This document shows, piece by piece, positions 10,407 to 20,013 of a DNA stretch of 64,000 nt (positions within the stretch are counted from its first letter, which is position 1; every line of letters starts with the position of its first letter). The notes below the pieces were generated by a model. The model did no database searches. It saw nothing but the letters and a program-made list of their open reading frames with translations, and had not been told where the DNA came from. The stretch comes from Sanguinoderma infundibulare (lineage: Eukaryota; Basidiomycota; Agaricomycetes; Polyporales; Polyporaceae), in NCBI GenBank assembly GCA_032821775.1, contig JAVLRN010000016.1, positions 248,001 through 312,000 on the forward strand, in the 5' to 3' direction. The position numbers and the translations under genes are program-made.

Positions 10407-11026
10407 ACCGCCCCACACTTGAAGTGCAACGTCCCCATTGCGAAGGCTGAGAGGAACAGGACCACGTACTCATAGTGCTTCCTAACCAGCCACTGAGCCA
10501 GTTGGAGAGGGAGGAAGCGAAGGAGCCTGAGCTCGAGTGGGAGGTCATCCGCATTGAAGCTGCGCACTGGCAGGCAGAAGTCGGTGGAGGAGAGGATGGG
10601 ACCAGACGAGGTCATGGAGGCGCCTTCATCGCTACCATCCGAGGAGTCACCATCTCCAATGGTCTGCCCGTCCTCAAAGATCCATCCAGGGATGACGAAG
10701 TACCGCTCGCCATGTTGAAAGATGATGTCGGCGGGGTCATTGAAGATGCAGAGGGCGGGGATGTCGACATGAAAGTGGCGATAGTCGGATAGGTAAAAGA
10801 TGGAGTTGAAGTGGAGGGTGGTGTCGGCGTCTGGGCCGAAGGGGAAGAGGGTCCACAGGCTGGTGGACTCACTGTGAGTGGTGCAGACCATGTTTGCCGG
10901 CATGGTGAAGCGGCTGGAGGGATAGAGAGGGATTCGTCGCGCAATGAAGGGCCTAAGGTCTGTGTTTGGGCTGAAGGCATGGACCATGATGCAGGTTTGA
11001 GGGGCAAACGTGATGGAGTAACGCAT
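10388..11026 (-). CDS. Unknown ORF downstream of pol in the Gypsy element
   Basis: A 212-codon ORF starts at ATG 11026, 125 bp after the pol stop, and ends six codons inside the 3' LTR. It has balanced, protein-like composition, with MVCTTHSESTSLWTLFPFG, FYLSDYRHFHVDIPALCIF and a hydrophobic C-terminal YVVLFLSAFAMGTLHF. The position is where errantivirus-like elements carry a third gene, but no signal peptide, cleavage site or glycoprotein pattern is visible, so it is not called env. An acidic stretch (GDGDSSDGSDEG) lies in the middle. It could be a captured host fragment, or a family-specific gene whose maintenance should show in other copies. Confidence 0.45.
   Translation of the reverse strand: MRYSITFAPQTCIMVHAFSPNTDLRPFIARRIPLYPSSRFTMPANMVCTTHSESTSLWTLFPFGPDADTTLHFNSIFYLSDYRHFHVDIPALCIFNDPADIIFQHGERYFVIPGWIFEDGQTIGDGDSSDGSDEGASMTSSGPILSSTDFCLPVRSFNADDLPLELRLLRFLPLQLAQWLVRKHYEYVVLFLSAFAMGTLHFKCGAVVIRGV
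10407..10420 (-). other. Polypurine tract of the Gypsy element
   Basis: On the minus strand the bases just before the 3' LTR read AGTGTGGGGCGGT, a purine-rich run suited to priming plus-strand DNA synthesis. Confidence 0.6.
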
Positions 11027-11150
11027 AGTAAAGCAGGACGAGTGTCAGCGCAGCTGAGAATGACGGGGGGATTGGGTGAGAAAGGTATCGACGGAGGCAA
11101 GGATTATATGAGAGGCAGGCACTGCGCCGCTTGACTGGCCAGGGCAGCGC

Positions 11151-14100
11151 TTATGCGAACCATTCATTAGAGTCTTCTGAGGATCTGCTCGCTTCGCTGT
11201 CGATCTCAGATTCTAGATCTTCATCTTCATCTGAATCAGACGCTGAATCTTTTGATAGATCTCGGGGCAACCTCGGCTTGTAGGGAATCACTCTGAATGC
11301 AGCATACCCCTGCCGAAGGAATGTGCCGTCCAGTTCTGTCAGGATGTAGACATTATGCACTGTCTTCCGGTGTACTATGTATGGTCCAGAGTACCTTGGT
11401 GTATACTTGTCCACAAGGCCTGCATCCCTGGCTGAGTTTCGCACGAGGACAAGTGTACCTGGCTGGATGGGTAGCTTCTTCAGCCTGTGCCTAAAGCGCT
11501 TTTCAAACTGTTCCTTTGACCTGATTCTAGAGCGAAGTATAGTATCACTTGCACGCTTAAGGTCTTGAGGACGCTTGTCTAGCTGCCGCATCCTCAAGGC
11601 TAGCAGTTCTGCTGAAGATAATCCTGCCTGGTATGCGCTGATCATGAATGTAGCCTCTGTAAGGTCGAAGGGGAGAATGGGATGGACACCATGAAGCAAA
11701 TAAAAAGGGCTAAATCCTGTGGACCGCCGTGTGGTAACGCGGTCTGCAAAAAATGCCAGATGGACTTTCTTTGGCCATTGCTGAATATCTCCTTGACAAT
11801 CTTTCAGGATTGCTTCACGGATGGTAAAATGGCCTTGTTCAACAATGCCATTGCTGTGTTTATTATAGGGAGATATCTTGATTTGAGGAATGCCATACCG
11901 CTTCAGCAGTCGCTCAGTTGCTCCCTTAAACTCCGTACCATTATCCGTGATGATTTCTGCAATATGTCCATACCGACAGATGATTTCCTCCCATAGAAAC
12001 TTGGCAATGGTCTTCACAGTGATCCTTCGCAGTGCACGACCTTCAGCTGCATGTGAGAGGTCATCGCGCGCTGCAATAATATACCTATATCCATTGACAC
12101 TTGGCATAAACATGATGTCCACATAAATTTGAGAAAAAAGAGTGACAGGTGTGCGAATGGTGGGAGAGACCTCTATGCGCTTGGTGTTCCACAGTTGACA
12201 TTGATGGCAGGTGCTTACATGATGCTTGACATCCTGAAATAGATTAGGCCAGTAGAATCGCTCGCGCACATGATGGAATACGCCATAGACTCCTCTGTGA
12301 CCCAGCTTCTCATAAGCTTCTGTGAGGATGCTATACCGCTGATCGCTGTCAAGGACCACTGCTAAAGGTGATTTCTGATTGCGCCGCTTATACATCTTTC
12401 CTGCAGTTATGAAGAACTGAGTTGCTCGCTGTAGGAATCGCCTCTTTGCTTGGATAGATGGAAATGATGGAGTCTCTAAGGTCTCAAGAAAATGCTGAAT
12501 GTTGTGGAGTGCCTGCTCTTGTTTACTGTCTGTCGCATGTAGAGCTGGCACTTCAGAATGTGTGGGGGTTATGGAATCCTTCCACATAAAGAATAGTGAT
12601 GTCTCATCCATCCACTGATCCAGCTCTTTAGCCTCTTGCCTTTCCTCATCTGTTGGTCTCCTCCTTGAGAGGGCATCAGGTCCTCTGTGTTTGTCTGCAG
12701 AGACATGCTGTAGCTGAAAATCAAAGAGAAGTATTCCCTGAATCCAGCGATTGATAGTGGCATTTGGTTGAAGGTCAGGATTATTGAGCATATCCTTGAT
12801 GTACTTCGCATCGACCTCAAGTATCAACTTTTTAATGCCAATAAGGTACAGCCTCCAATGTCGCAGTGCACGAAAGCATCCATACAGCTCTAGCTTGGGT
12901 TGGCTATACCTGGACTCTCGCTCATTGAATGGAAGGGATCCATATCGCGCTGGCCTTCGCCGACCACTCTCGTCCTCTTGAGAAAGAATAAACCCAACTG
13001 CAATATTGCTGGAGTCAATTGATATGTAGACTGGCCTGTTACAGTTATAGTCTATAGGGTGTAGTGCTGGTGCAGAGGAGATTAACTGCTTGAGTCGCTG
13101 AAAAGCTCCTTCACGCCTCTGGTCCCATATAAACTCAGCATCCTTTCTGATGAGTTCTGTCAAAGGCCAACAGATTTCTGAATATCCCTTGATCCAGATC
13201 CGCACTGTACCGCATAACCCTAAAAAGCCTCGCACATCCTTGACTGTCTGTAGTGCTGGCCACTTCTGAACTTTCTCAATCTTGACATCTTCTGGGAGTC
13301 GCCCTTTAGAACTACACTTTTGGCCAACAATGATCACTTCAGGCTTGCAGATCTGCATTTTCTTTGCTGAAACTGTTGCACCTGCATGTAATAATCTGTG
13401 AAAAATCCTATGCACATCCAATGCATGCTCCCATATAAACTGCCTGATGCCAGGGTTCGCAGGAATAGTCTCTGAATTTCCCACCTGTTCAAGGTACTGG
13501 CTTTTGGGTCCTTTGATTGGGAGGTCATCAATGAATATGTTTGCAGTGTGAGGGATTTCATCTTGTAGGATAAAAGTCATACAATTCTGGAATTCTGCGG
13601 GGGAATTGGTATATCCCTGAGGCATGCAGGTGATTTGCAGAAGTCCCAAAGGTGTCATGAAAGAGGTCATGTCTCTGCTATGTGGATCAACAATGCGCGC
13701 ATCATATCCAGAAAATAGGTCAAACACTGTGTAGCATTGATATCCTGCAAATGGCTCCACAAAGTCATCCAGGATAGGTGGTACTCCTGCATCTCTTATA
13801 CTAACTTTGTTAAGCGGCTGAAGGTCATGGACCAATCGCAAGTCTCCATTCTTCTTCAGCACACAAAACCACCGTGAGCGATAGGATGCTTGACTCGGCT
13901 CATAAACTCCTGCAGCAATTTTCTCCTGAATAATCTTAATGACCTTCTCCTTAATTCCTGGAGGTACTGGAATGTTGGGCAGCTTCCAGGCTTCATGAGG
14001 GACTACTGGCATAATGTATGGTGAAAAGTAATCCTCCCGGAGTGTACCGTGGTCATTATCCTCAAATGCAATGCACTTTTCATTAAGTCTGAGAATATGG

Positions 14101-14483
14101 AGGAACAGCTTCTCTTCTTCAGGCCATAGATATCCATCTGGGTTGATATTGATTTTGTCAATGCGCTCCCGAGTCAGCTTTGCTGTTGGAATAAAATCTG
14201 GTATATTTGCACTCAATGGCAGTAGGGACTTTAATGGATTTTCTGGAAAGCACCTAGTAACCTTGCATTCTTCAGGCACTGTACCAGCTACTGGCTTTAC
14301 CTTCTGGTCTACGCGCTTGAAAGCTGTGTTTACACTGCTTGTAGCTGAATATAGGTCCTTAGATCCTTCAAAGATGCAGAAGTTTGACCGAAAAATCGGT
14401 AACCCTAGGCTAGGATTATGCCCGAAATTATTGCTAAGTCCTGTATCCTGCAGATGCTCATCTGCCCGCCCCACACTTGGCAT
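11151..14483 (-). CDS. Gypsy pol: reverse transcriptase, RNase H, integrase
   Basis: The frame is open from 15512, but recognisable pol starts near the ATG at 14483 (about 1110 codons). RT motifs: VLKKNGDLRLVHDLQPLN, CYTVFDLFSGYDA, QITCMPQGYTNSPAEFQN and the catalytic box FIDD in NIFIDDLPIKG. RNase H: PVYISIDSSNIAVGFILSQ and LELYGCFRALRHWRLYL. Integrase: zinc-binding HHCC (ending STCHQCQLW) and the D,D,E core, with Asp in YVDIMFMP, Asp in IITDNGTEFKG and Glu in GIVEQGH. A C-terminal domain contains GTLVLVRNSARDAG, and the tail is acidic. All catalytic residues are present. How this frame is joined to the upstream gag frames is unclear; a GTAAGG donor at about 15033 suggests splicing as one possibility. 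Confidence 0.92.
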   Translation of the reverse strand: MPSVGRADEHLQDTGLSNNFGHNPSLGLPIFRSNFCIFEGSKDLYSATSSVNTAFKRVDQKVKPVAGTVPEECKVTRCFPENPLKSLLPLSANIPDFIPTAKLTRERIDKININPDGYLWPEEEKLFLHILRLNEKCIAFEDNDHGTLREDYFSPYIMPVVPHEAWKLPNIPVPPGIKEKVIKIIQEKIAAGVYEPSQASYRSRWFCVLKKNGDLRLVHDLQPLNKVSIRDAGVPPILDDFVEPFAGYQCYTVFDLFSGYDARIVDPHSRDMTSFMTPLGLLQITCMPQGYTNSPAEFQNCMTFILQDEIPHTANIFIDDLPIKGPKSQYLEQVGNSETIPANPGIRQFIWEHALDVHRIFHRLLHAGATVSAKKMQICKPEVIIVGQKCSSKGRLPEDVKIEKVQKWPALQTVKDVRGFLGLCGTVRIWIKGYSEICWPLTELIRKDAEFIWDQRREGAFQRLKQLISSAPALHPIDYNCNRPVYISIDSSNIAVGFILSQEDESGRRRPARYGSLPFNERESRYSQPKLELYGCFRALRHWRLYLIGIKKLILEVDAKYIKDMLNNPDLQPNATINRWIQGILLFDFQLQHVSADKHRGPDALSRRRPTDEERQEAKELDQWMDETSLFFMWKDSITPTHSEVPALHATDSKQEQALHNIQHFLETLETPSFPSIQAKRRFLQRATQFFITAGKMYKRRNQKSPLAVVLDSDQRYSILTEAYEKLGHRGVYGVFHHVRERFYWPNLFQDVKHHVSTCHQCQLWNTKRIEVSPTIRTPVTLFSQIYVDIMFMPSVNGYRYIIAARDDLSHAAEGRALRRITVKTIAKFLWEEIICRYGHIAEIITDNGTEFKGATERLLKRYGIPQIKISPYNKHSNGIVEQGHFTIREAILKDCQGDIQQWPKKVHLAFFADRVTTRRSTGFSPFYLLHGVHPILPFDLTEATFMISAYQAGLSSAELLALRMRQLDKRPQDLKRASDTILRSRIRSKEQFEKRFRHRLKKLPIQPGTLVLVRNSARDAGLVDKYTPRYSGPYIVHRKTVHNVYILTELDGTFLRQGYAAFRVIPYKPRLPRDLSKDSASDSDEDEDLESEIDSEASRSSEDSNEWFA

Positions 14484-15030
14484 TGCACTGCCCTCAGTGC
14501 GGAAAGGGTACAGAGTGTGAAAAGATAAGTGTTTATTACCTTGGTTGCCACCGAAAACAGTCTGTGGAGGTGCTGGAAGGCACACGGAAAAGGGTGGGTA
14601 TGGGTGGGCTATCAAAGCGCCAGGACATGCATTGAGGAAGCTACTGGACACCATATACGAGAATACATGTGCAAAAGGTAGGGATGATAATGAGATGTGG
14701 GGGCCGCTATTGAGGGTATAGTAACAGCAGGGAGGGAGGGAAAGTGCGGCACAGCCAACCGTAGCGCTTATCACAGACGCACAACCGAAACACACAGGAG
14801 GCAACATCTGGTGGAGGGACATAGCGGGAAAGGAGCTCAAGGCAGAAACTCGAGAAGACGGATGTGTGGGAGTGCGGGGGAACTGCAGCAGAACAAAATC
14901 ACCAGGAAATCGTAATATACGGAGACAGCGTAGCACAAACGTGGCGCCATTCTTGCGCGCGGGGGACTCTTTCCTGTGGATGGGGGTCTCGGATTGGGTA
15001 TAGGAAAGAAAATGAAGGCAGAGGCGCACC

Positions 15031-16614
15031 TTACTCGGCGAAGACCTCGAACTCGTCCTTGAAGAACTCGCAGAGGTCGTCTGCGCAGCTCTGGAGGGCC
15101 TCGGATAGCACCTGCTCGACGAAAACGCGGACCTCACCATGGACGAACAGGTCTTCATATGCGTCCGCTTGCGCACGTGACGCAGGGGACGAGCTGCGAG
15201 CGTCGTGCTCTTCTGGGGGTCGTGGAGTGACGTGGGAAGGGGAATCGGGGTCGGAAGATCCAACCGTGTGTCCAGCCACGGCGAAGAAGACGGGAGCCGG
15301 AGGCGGGAGCAAGAGAGCGGGAGAGGAAGACATAGCGGGAGCAGACGCAGCCTGCGCGGCACACGAACTTGAAGCGGGAAATGGAGTGGACGTACGAAGG
15401 TGGAGAGGGCGGCGAGGAAGCTCGAGCTTGGCAGTGGGGGGCATACCGGGGGCGACGTCCATCTTGTGCTGACGCCGCTTGTGAACCAAGCTTTGCTGGT
15501 CATGAGCAGCATCGGGGTCGTCCGCGCCGAGCATCAGGTCGTCCTCGGCGTCGGCGTCGTAGTCGTTGTCATCACTGGTGGACGCACTCGGGAAGGGTGT
15601 CGTCGGGGGGGGTGGTGCTGTGCGGCGTGTGAGCCGGGTGTCCTCGCCTGGAGGACACTTGTGGAGCCGAGGCTTCTTGATGGGTGGTGGGTGGACGAGG
15701 ATGCACGGGAGGCCATTGAGGCACGAAGTTCGATCGTCATTGGCGAGAAGGGGCCGGAGTTGAGGGGCAATGGTCTCCTCCAACGTGAGGTCGAGGCCGC
15801 GACCATCGCGAAGATCCGGGGGGGGGAGCTCCGGGAGCGTTGGTCCGCCCGTAATGGCGCGGTGGTGGTCGTTGGGGGAATGCACGAGGCCGGGGATCGT
15901 TGTGGAGTCGGGGCTGCCACCACGTAGATATGTGGTTTGCGTGCGGCAGGGCTGGGGGATCTGTGCGGCCTGCGTGCGATCGTCATTGATCGGGATGGGA
16001 ATGGGTTCGCAGGGGTCGCCCCTGCCATCCTGCAGGAGGGCGGGGTCGACCGTCTTGACGTGGTCGTGGTCGGGGATGCTGAGAGATTCGCGGAGATGCG
16101 CGAGGGCGATGTCCAGGCGATCGAGGGGGCGTGTATGCGGGGAGGGAGCGAGCAGGCGGTTGAGGAGCAGGTTGGGGTCTGGCGTGGACGGCGGCATGGT
16201 GAGGGAGGAGTCGTCGTCGTCGCTGTCGGGGTCGAGGCCAGTCCCGGGGGCTTCGAGGAGGAGAAAAGGGATGCCGAAGCGGGGATCCTGCCTGCTGGCG
16301 TCCGTGTCGTTGGTCTCCGGGGCGAGGCTGGACGGCTGCCCGCTTGTGGACTGCAGGGGCTGGTCGACGTGTCGGGGGCAGAGAGGGGGCATACGTCACG
16401 GTGCATCCGTGAGCGCAGCGAAGTGGAGGGGAGTGGGAGGCTCGGGCGATGCAGGGGGCGTCGCAGCACTGTTGTTTGGGTGCTTCAGGGGGTAGTTGTC
16501 CCCCTGGGCACCGGTGAGAGTTGCGGTCGTCGGTGATGTTGCACCGATGACATTCTTGTAGGCGACGGAGAGGGGGTCCCGCTTCTCGACGGTGAGCTCC
16601 TGGTCGGTTGTCTG
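15031..16614 (-). pseudogene. Accessory ORF between protease and RT, with 14-3-3-like start
   Basis: A 453-codon frame opens at ATG 16392 and ends at 15031. Upstream the same frame continues to about 16614 across a single TGA (16396-16398) and includes a 14-3-3 piece. The ORF contains acidic, Pro-rich sequence (DPDSDDDDSSLTMPPSTPD), KKPRLHKCPPGEDTR and a helical acidic end (VRVFVEQVLSEALQSC). It is read in a third frame, different from both gag-protease and pol, and its DNA is far more GC-rich than either. No known family is recognised. The TGA can be explained by CGA to TGA. It may be a host-derived insert retained by this element lineage, or a normal but divergent spacer ORF of the family. 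Confidence 0.5.
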
Positions 16615-19600
16615 CTAGTGCGTGAGCCTCGGGTTTCGATTGGGGAAAAGGGAGGGGGAAAAGGACGGGGTCGAGGCCGTGTTGAGCACGTCCTCGCCCT
16701 GGGGAATGCGCGGAGGGGTGAAAAAAAACGGAACTCATGTTGGAGCGGTCGTTTACTCGAGTTTCCTTCTTCCTCGCGTCCTCCTCGTCCTCCTTGTCCA
16801 TCTCCATCCTTACCTCCCCCTCCTCCAGCTCCTCCATCGTGTTTCGGCCTGTCTTGCGCGTCTTCGGCTCGGCGCTGTCATTGTCGTCATCGTCGTCTTC
16901 GCCCTTGGCCCCAGTCATGGCCAGGAAGGAAGGAATGGGCTGAGTGGGACGAGGGGAGTGGATAGGAGATGAGGCGGGGGTCGTATCGGGAGAGAGAGAG
17001 ATGAGGGAAGGGAGAGAGTCCAGGGAGAGGTGGCGGTTGGGAGCCAGGGAAGCGGGTGCTTCGCCCTGAAGGCGCCGCGGGTCCCGTATTTCGAGGTCAC
17101 GTGCCGGACGTGAATTGAGGTGTTCGGTGGGGTAAAAACGTACGTATACTTGGCTGTGACGCATTATGGAGTGCTTGGGGGAGTTATTGAAGCCGTCGGA
17201 GACCGTGCCGGAGAAGGTAGTGGCAGGAATATACCAGTCTTCGAAGTAGCACCCCTGATAGTGGCCGAAATAGCCAGGATACATGGTCTGCTCAAGGACG
17301 CCGCCTACGTAGTGCTGTTCAGGGGCCGCCAGGGCCATCGAATCGTCATCGCGGATAAAGTAGGAGGTCATATCAGGGGTTTCGAGGGTGTCGGAGGTGT
17401 CAGAGGGGTCGGGGCTGTCAGCGGCAACGTGATAGGAGGTGCGGGGCTGGTGTGCTGGTTGGGCAAGGAGTTCCAGCACTCCGAGGTCTGTATTTATAGG
17501 GTTTTTGAACAATAAAAATGTCCCTTCCTCCCTTTCGTCAATAGAAATATAATTGTCCCTCTGCCAAGACCTGCCCAACAATAATCCGAAAGGTGCATTT
17601 TCGGAAACACATAGGGTAGCCTCAGTCTGGGCCTCTCCACAGGACAATACAACTCCTCTGATAATTCCCATGAGGATGGTCACGGAATTGTTCGCAGATA
17701 ACATTCTTGGCTTTATTGTTGTGTTCAAGGGTAATTGGATTACCCTTTTCCACAATTCACTGCTGACAATGTTCATTTCGGAGCCTGTGTCCACTATAGC
17801 TGATATTGGCTGCCCATTGAAATATACCTTAATCCTGATTAATGGACTTTGATAAGCCAATAAAGTGGGAATTGGAGGGTTTTCCTTTACCCCTTGACTT
17901 GGGATAGGTCTTTTAACCTTCATTAAATCCTGCAGCTGCTGAGATACATCCCGGGAGGTCCCTATAACCTCTCCTACTGACATAGTAACTGGAGTCTTGA
18001 GAATCCTGTCAAGGATTTTGCTCAGATTTGCTTGCTTTGCAATCTGTGACTGAACTAAGGGTTTCCGGGCATTTCCCTCCACCTTAGGTTCATCAGCCTT
18101 CTGTCTTCTGGGGGCTCTGTATGTGGCATCCTTCATGACTATGTCTTCATCATTTAGTGGGTCAAATGTGGGTTTGTGAGTCTCAACTGGCTTGGGCTGG
18201 GACACTTGAGGTGTCATATCAGCCGGATGGATCCCTGGAGGTTTGGATTTCTCTGGGGCAGTGCGCTTTGCCCAATTTGGACATGGTGGTGGAAATACTC
18301 CCTCAAAGCACTCTTTGCGCGCTTCCCTTGCCATTTTGGGAGCATGTTCCACAGGGAATACATATTGGTAATCGTCCTCTGCATCTGATCCTTCCCAATG
18401 ATCTATGGGTGCTTGAGCTGCTAAAGCCACAAAGTTTGAGCTACCATGAGCTCCCTGAAGGCGGCGAACTGCACGGGTGAGTGGTTCATCACCATTGCGC
18501 ATAATCCTTGCACCATCTCCCATCACATACCTCCCATTTCCATCTCGCTTGACAATTCCGCTGGTTGTGAGATCCTTCAGTGCGACACAGTCATTCAGCC
18601 CATGCCCTTGTGCACCACAGCCATAGCATCTCATCTCCTCTCGGCTGTTTATGCTATTGGGCCTTGCTGAAGGCATAGAGGACTTAGGTGATGAGCGAGG
18701 TGAGGCACCTTTGGGTGACTTGAGAATAAGTGCAATATCCTTGTCCAGCTTGAATGCTCGGTAGAAAAGTGATGCATATTTTGGATCATCAATAGACATG
18801 CTTTGAAGCCTAATAATGAGATCCTCAACATCATCCTGGGTATGAGGCTCATATGTGCGCCGTGTGGTCTTAGGGATAGTCTTGGGTAAAGTGTCAAACT
18901 TTACTTGGCGTGCCTTTCTCTGCTTTCGCACTAACTTGAGAGTTTTCCGCAGCTTGTCCTTGTGTTTAGGCTCATAATCAGACTCATTATCTGATTCATC
19001 GCTATCTTCTGTGTCTGAATCAGAATCAGATTCTGAGCTGTCCAAACCAATGTCTCCATCTTCATCATCCCAGTCTGATAAGTCTGCATCAAACCGGTCT
19101 CGACCATACATTCTTTCTATTATCTTGACTAACTTGCTCACCTCAAATGGTTGCTTGTAATCATGTTTGCTGACTTCCTGGTGATAGGCTGCCTCAAGCC
19201 GGACCTGAAGTGTCTTGGGAATGCCTTTCCAAAAGCATTTCTGATATTCTTCAGCTGAGATTTGACCTTTTGACTTGAGCCATCCTGCAATCTTCTGAAA
19301 ATCCCTATAATAATTTCTGAATTTGCTGAGTGAACTCATTGGCCTAGCTCTTGCCTTCTTTATAAAGCTTGAAAGGTCTTTCTTTCTGTAATGCTTTTCA
19401 TATCGGTCAGCATCAAACAACTTCAAAATCTGCTCCTTCATAATTGTCCAGTCAGTATTATCCAAAGTCTCCAGTATTTCGCGCACATCCCGGCTGCAAT
19501 ACCGGTGAATATATGTGCACTGTTTGGCTTTGTCCGTGACATTGTTATGGTCTAAAAGGTCTTCATAATCCTGAATAAAATCCTTGACCTTGCGAGGTTT

Positions 19601-19741
19601 TCCTTTAAAAGTTTTGGGGGCCTTGTTAGAACCACGCTGTGGCATATCCGCTGCAGAGCGAGTAGCCATAACAGCAGTCTGTGATGGAGGTGGTATCTGT
19701 GAGATGGATATACTGGGTATTGAGGATGGCAGCACTGTCAC
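15983..19741 (-). CDS. Gypsy gag and protease polyprotein
   Basis: Opens at ATG 19741 (1252 codons in frame). The gag part includes FKGKPRKVKDFIQDYEDLL and FRNYYRDFQKIAGWLKSKG. An acidic linker follows, then one zinc knuckle CYGCGAQGHGLNDC (CX2CX4HX4C). The aspartic protease has AIVDTGSEMNIVSSELW and FGLLLGRSWQ. Downstream is a conserved-looking segment with HYVGGVLEQTMYPGYFGHYQ. Beyond about 16740 the frame overlaps the accessory ORF and becomes Pro/Arg-rich, so its last 250 codons are probably not real. The product would form the capsid and mature the polyprotein. Confidence 0.9.
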   Translation of the reverse strand: MTVLPSSIPSISISQIPPPSQTAVMATRSAADMPQRGSNKAPKTFKGKPRKVKDFIQDYEDLLDHNNVTDKAKQCTYIHRYCSRDVREILETLDNTDWTIMKEQILKLFDADRYEKHYRKKDLSSFIKKARARPMSSLSKFRNYYRDFQKIAGWLKSKGQISAEEYQKCFWKGIPKTLQVRLEAAYHQEVSKHDYKQPFEVSKLVKIIERMYGRDRFDADLSDWDDEDGDIGLDSSESDSDSDTEDSDESDNESDYEPKHKDKLRKTLKLVRKQRKARQVKFDTLPKTIPKTTRRTYEPHTQDDVEDLIIRLQSMSIDDPKYASLFYRAFKLDKDIALILKSPKGASPRSSPKSSMPSARPNSINSREEMRCYGCGAQGHGLNDCVALKDLTTSGIVKRDGNGRYVMGDGARIMRNGDEPLTRAVRRLQGAHGSSNFVALAAQAPIDHWEGSDAEDDYQYVFPVEHAPKMAREARKECFEGVFPPPCPNWAKRTAPEKSKPPGIHPADMTPQVSQPKPVETHKPTFDPLNDEDIVMKDATYRAPRRQKADEPKVEGNARKPLVQSQIAKQANLSKILDRILKTPVTMSVGEVIGTSRDVSQQLQDLMKVKRPIPSQGVKENPPIPTLLAYQSPLIRIKVYFNGQPISAIVDTGSEMNIVSSELWKRVIQLPLNTTIKPRMLSANNSVTILMGIIRGVVLSCGEAQTEATLCVSENAPFGLLLGRSWQRDNYISIDEREEGTFLLFKNPINTDLGVLELLAQPAHQPRTSYHVAADSPDPSDTSDTLETPDMTSYFIRDDDSMALAAPEQHYVGGVLEQTMYPGYFGHYQGCYFEDWYIPATTFSGTVSDGFNNSPKHSIMRHSQVYVRFYPTEHLNSRPARDLEIRDPRRLQGEAPASLAPNRHLSLDSLPSLISLSPDTTPASSPIHSPRPTQPIPSFLAMTGAKGEDDDDDNDSAEPKTRKTGRNTMEELEEGEVRMEMDKEDEEDARKKETRVNDRSNMSSVFFHPSAHSPGRGRAQHGLDPVLFPLPFPQSKPEAHALADNRPGAHRREAGPPLRRLQECHRCNITDDRNSHRCPGGQLPPEAPKQQCCDAPCIARASHSPPLRCAHGCTVTYAPSLPPTRRPAPAVHKRAAVQPRPGDQRHGRQQAGSPLRHPFSPPRSPRDWPRPRQRRRRLLPHHAAVHARPQPAPQPPARSLPAYTPPRSPGHRPRASPRISQHPRPRPRQDGRPRPPAGWQGRPLRTHSHPDQ
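16541..16614 (-). pseudogene. 14-3-3 protein fragment captured in the Gypsy element
   Basis: Translation in the frame of the accessory ORF gives QTTDQELTVEKRDP followed by LSVAYKNVIGA. This is the helix 2-3 region and signature of 14-3-3 proteins, which read DQELTVEERNL then LSVAYKNVIGARR. Nineteen of 22 aligned residues agree from DQEL to VIGA. Just upstream is a pyrimidine-rich stretch ending CACTAG, which looks like an intron acceptor and suggests genomic (unspliced) origin. The similarity stops after VIGA. Only about 25 residues are present, so no phosphopeptide-binding protein can be made from it. Confidence 0.8.
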
Positions 19742-19992
19742 TGGTATAAGTGATGGGTTAGTGCTTGCACTAGCCTGCTGTTGACTAATGCTTGACTGCC
19801 TTGATATAGCCAGAGAACTGGGCAGGGATAATTGGTCGGAGGATATATGAGATATAGAGGGTGTAGAGGAGGTTGAGTCTAGGTCTGACTCAGCAAAAGG
19901 TAAATTGCTGAGTAAGTCACCTAATGGTCTTGATGGTATGGTGGAATATGAAAGGGATTGGAGTAGACAAGTGAGATGTCTTGATCACAATC

Positions 19993-20010
19993 CCCTCGCG
20001 GTGGGCTCCA
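19993..20010 (-). other. Primer-binding site of the Gypsy element
   Basis: Three bases inside the 5' LTR the minus strand reads TGGAGCCCACCGCGAGGG. The TGG start fits pairing to the CCA end of a tRNA. The tRNA species is not assigned. Confidence 0.6.
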
Positions 20011-20013
20011 ATT

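Noticed and set aside
10388..11026. env gene of an errantivirus-like element
   Set aside because: No signal peptide, furin-type site, fusion peptide or clear membrane anchor is visible; only the position suggests it.
14484..15512. N-terminal extension of Gypsy pol to 15512
   Set aside because: The frame is merely open across the accessory ORF region; sequence before about 14483 is Ser/Leu/Pro-rich with no pol motif.
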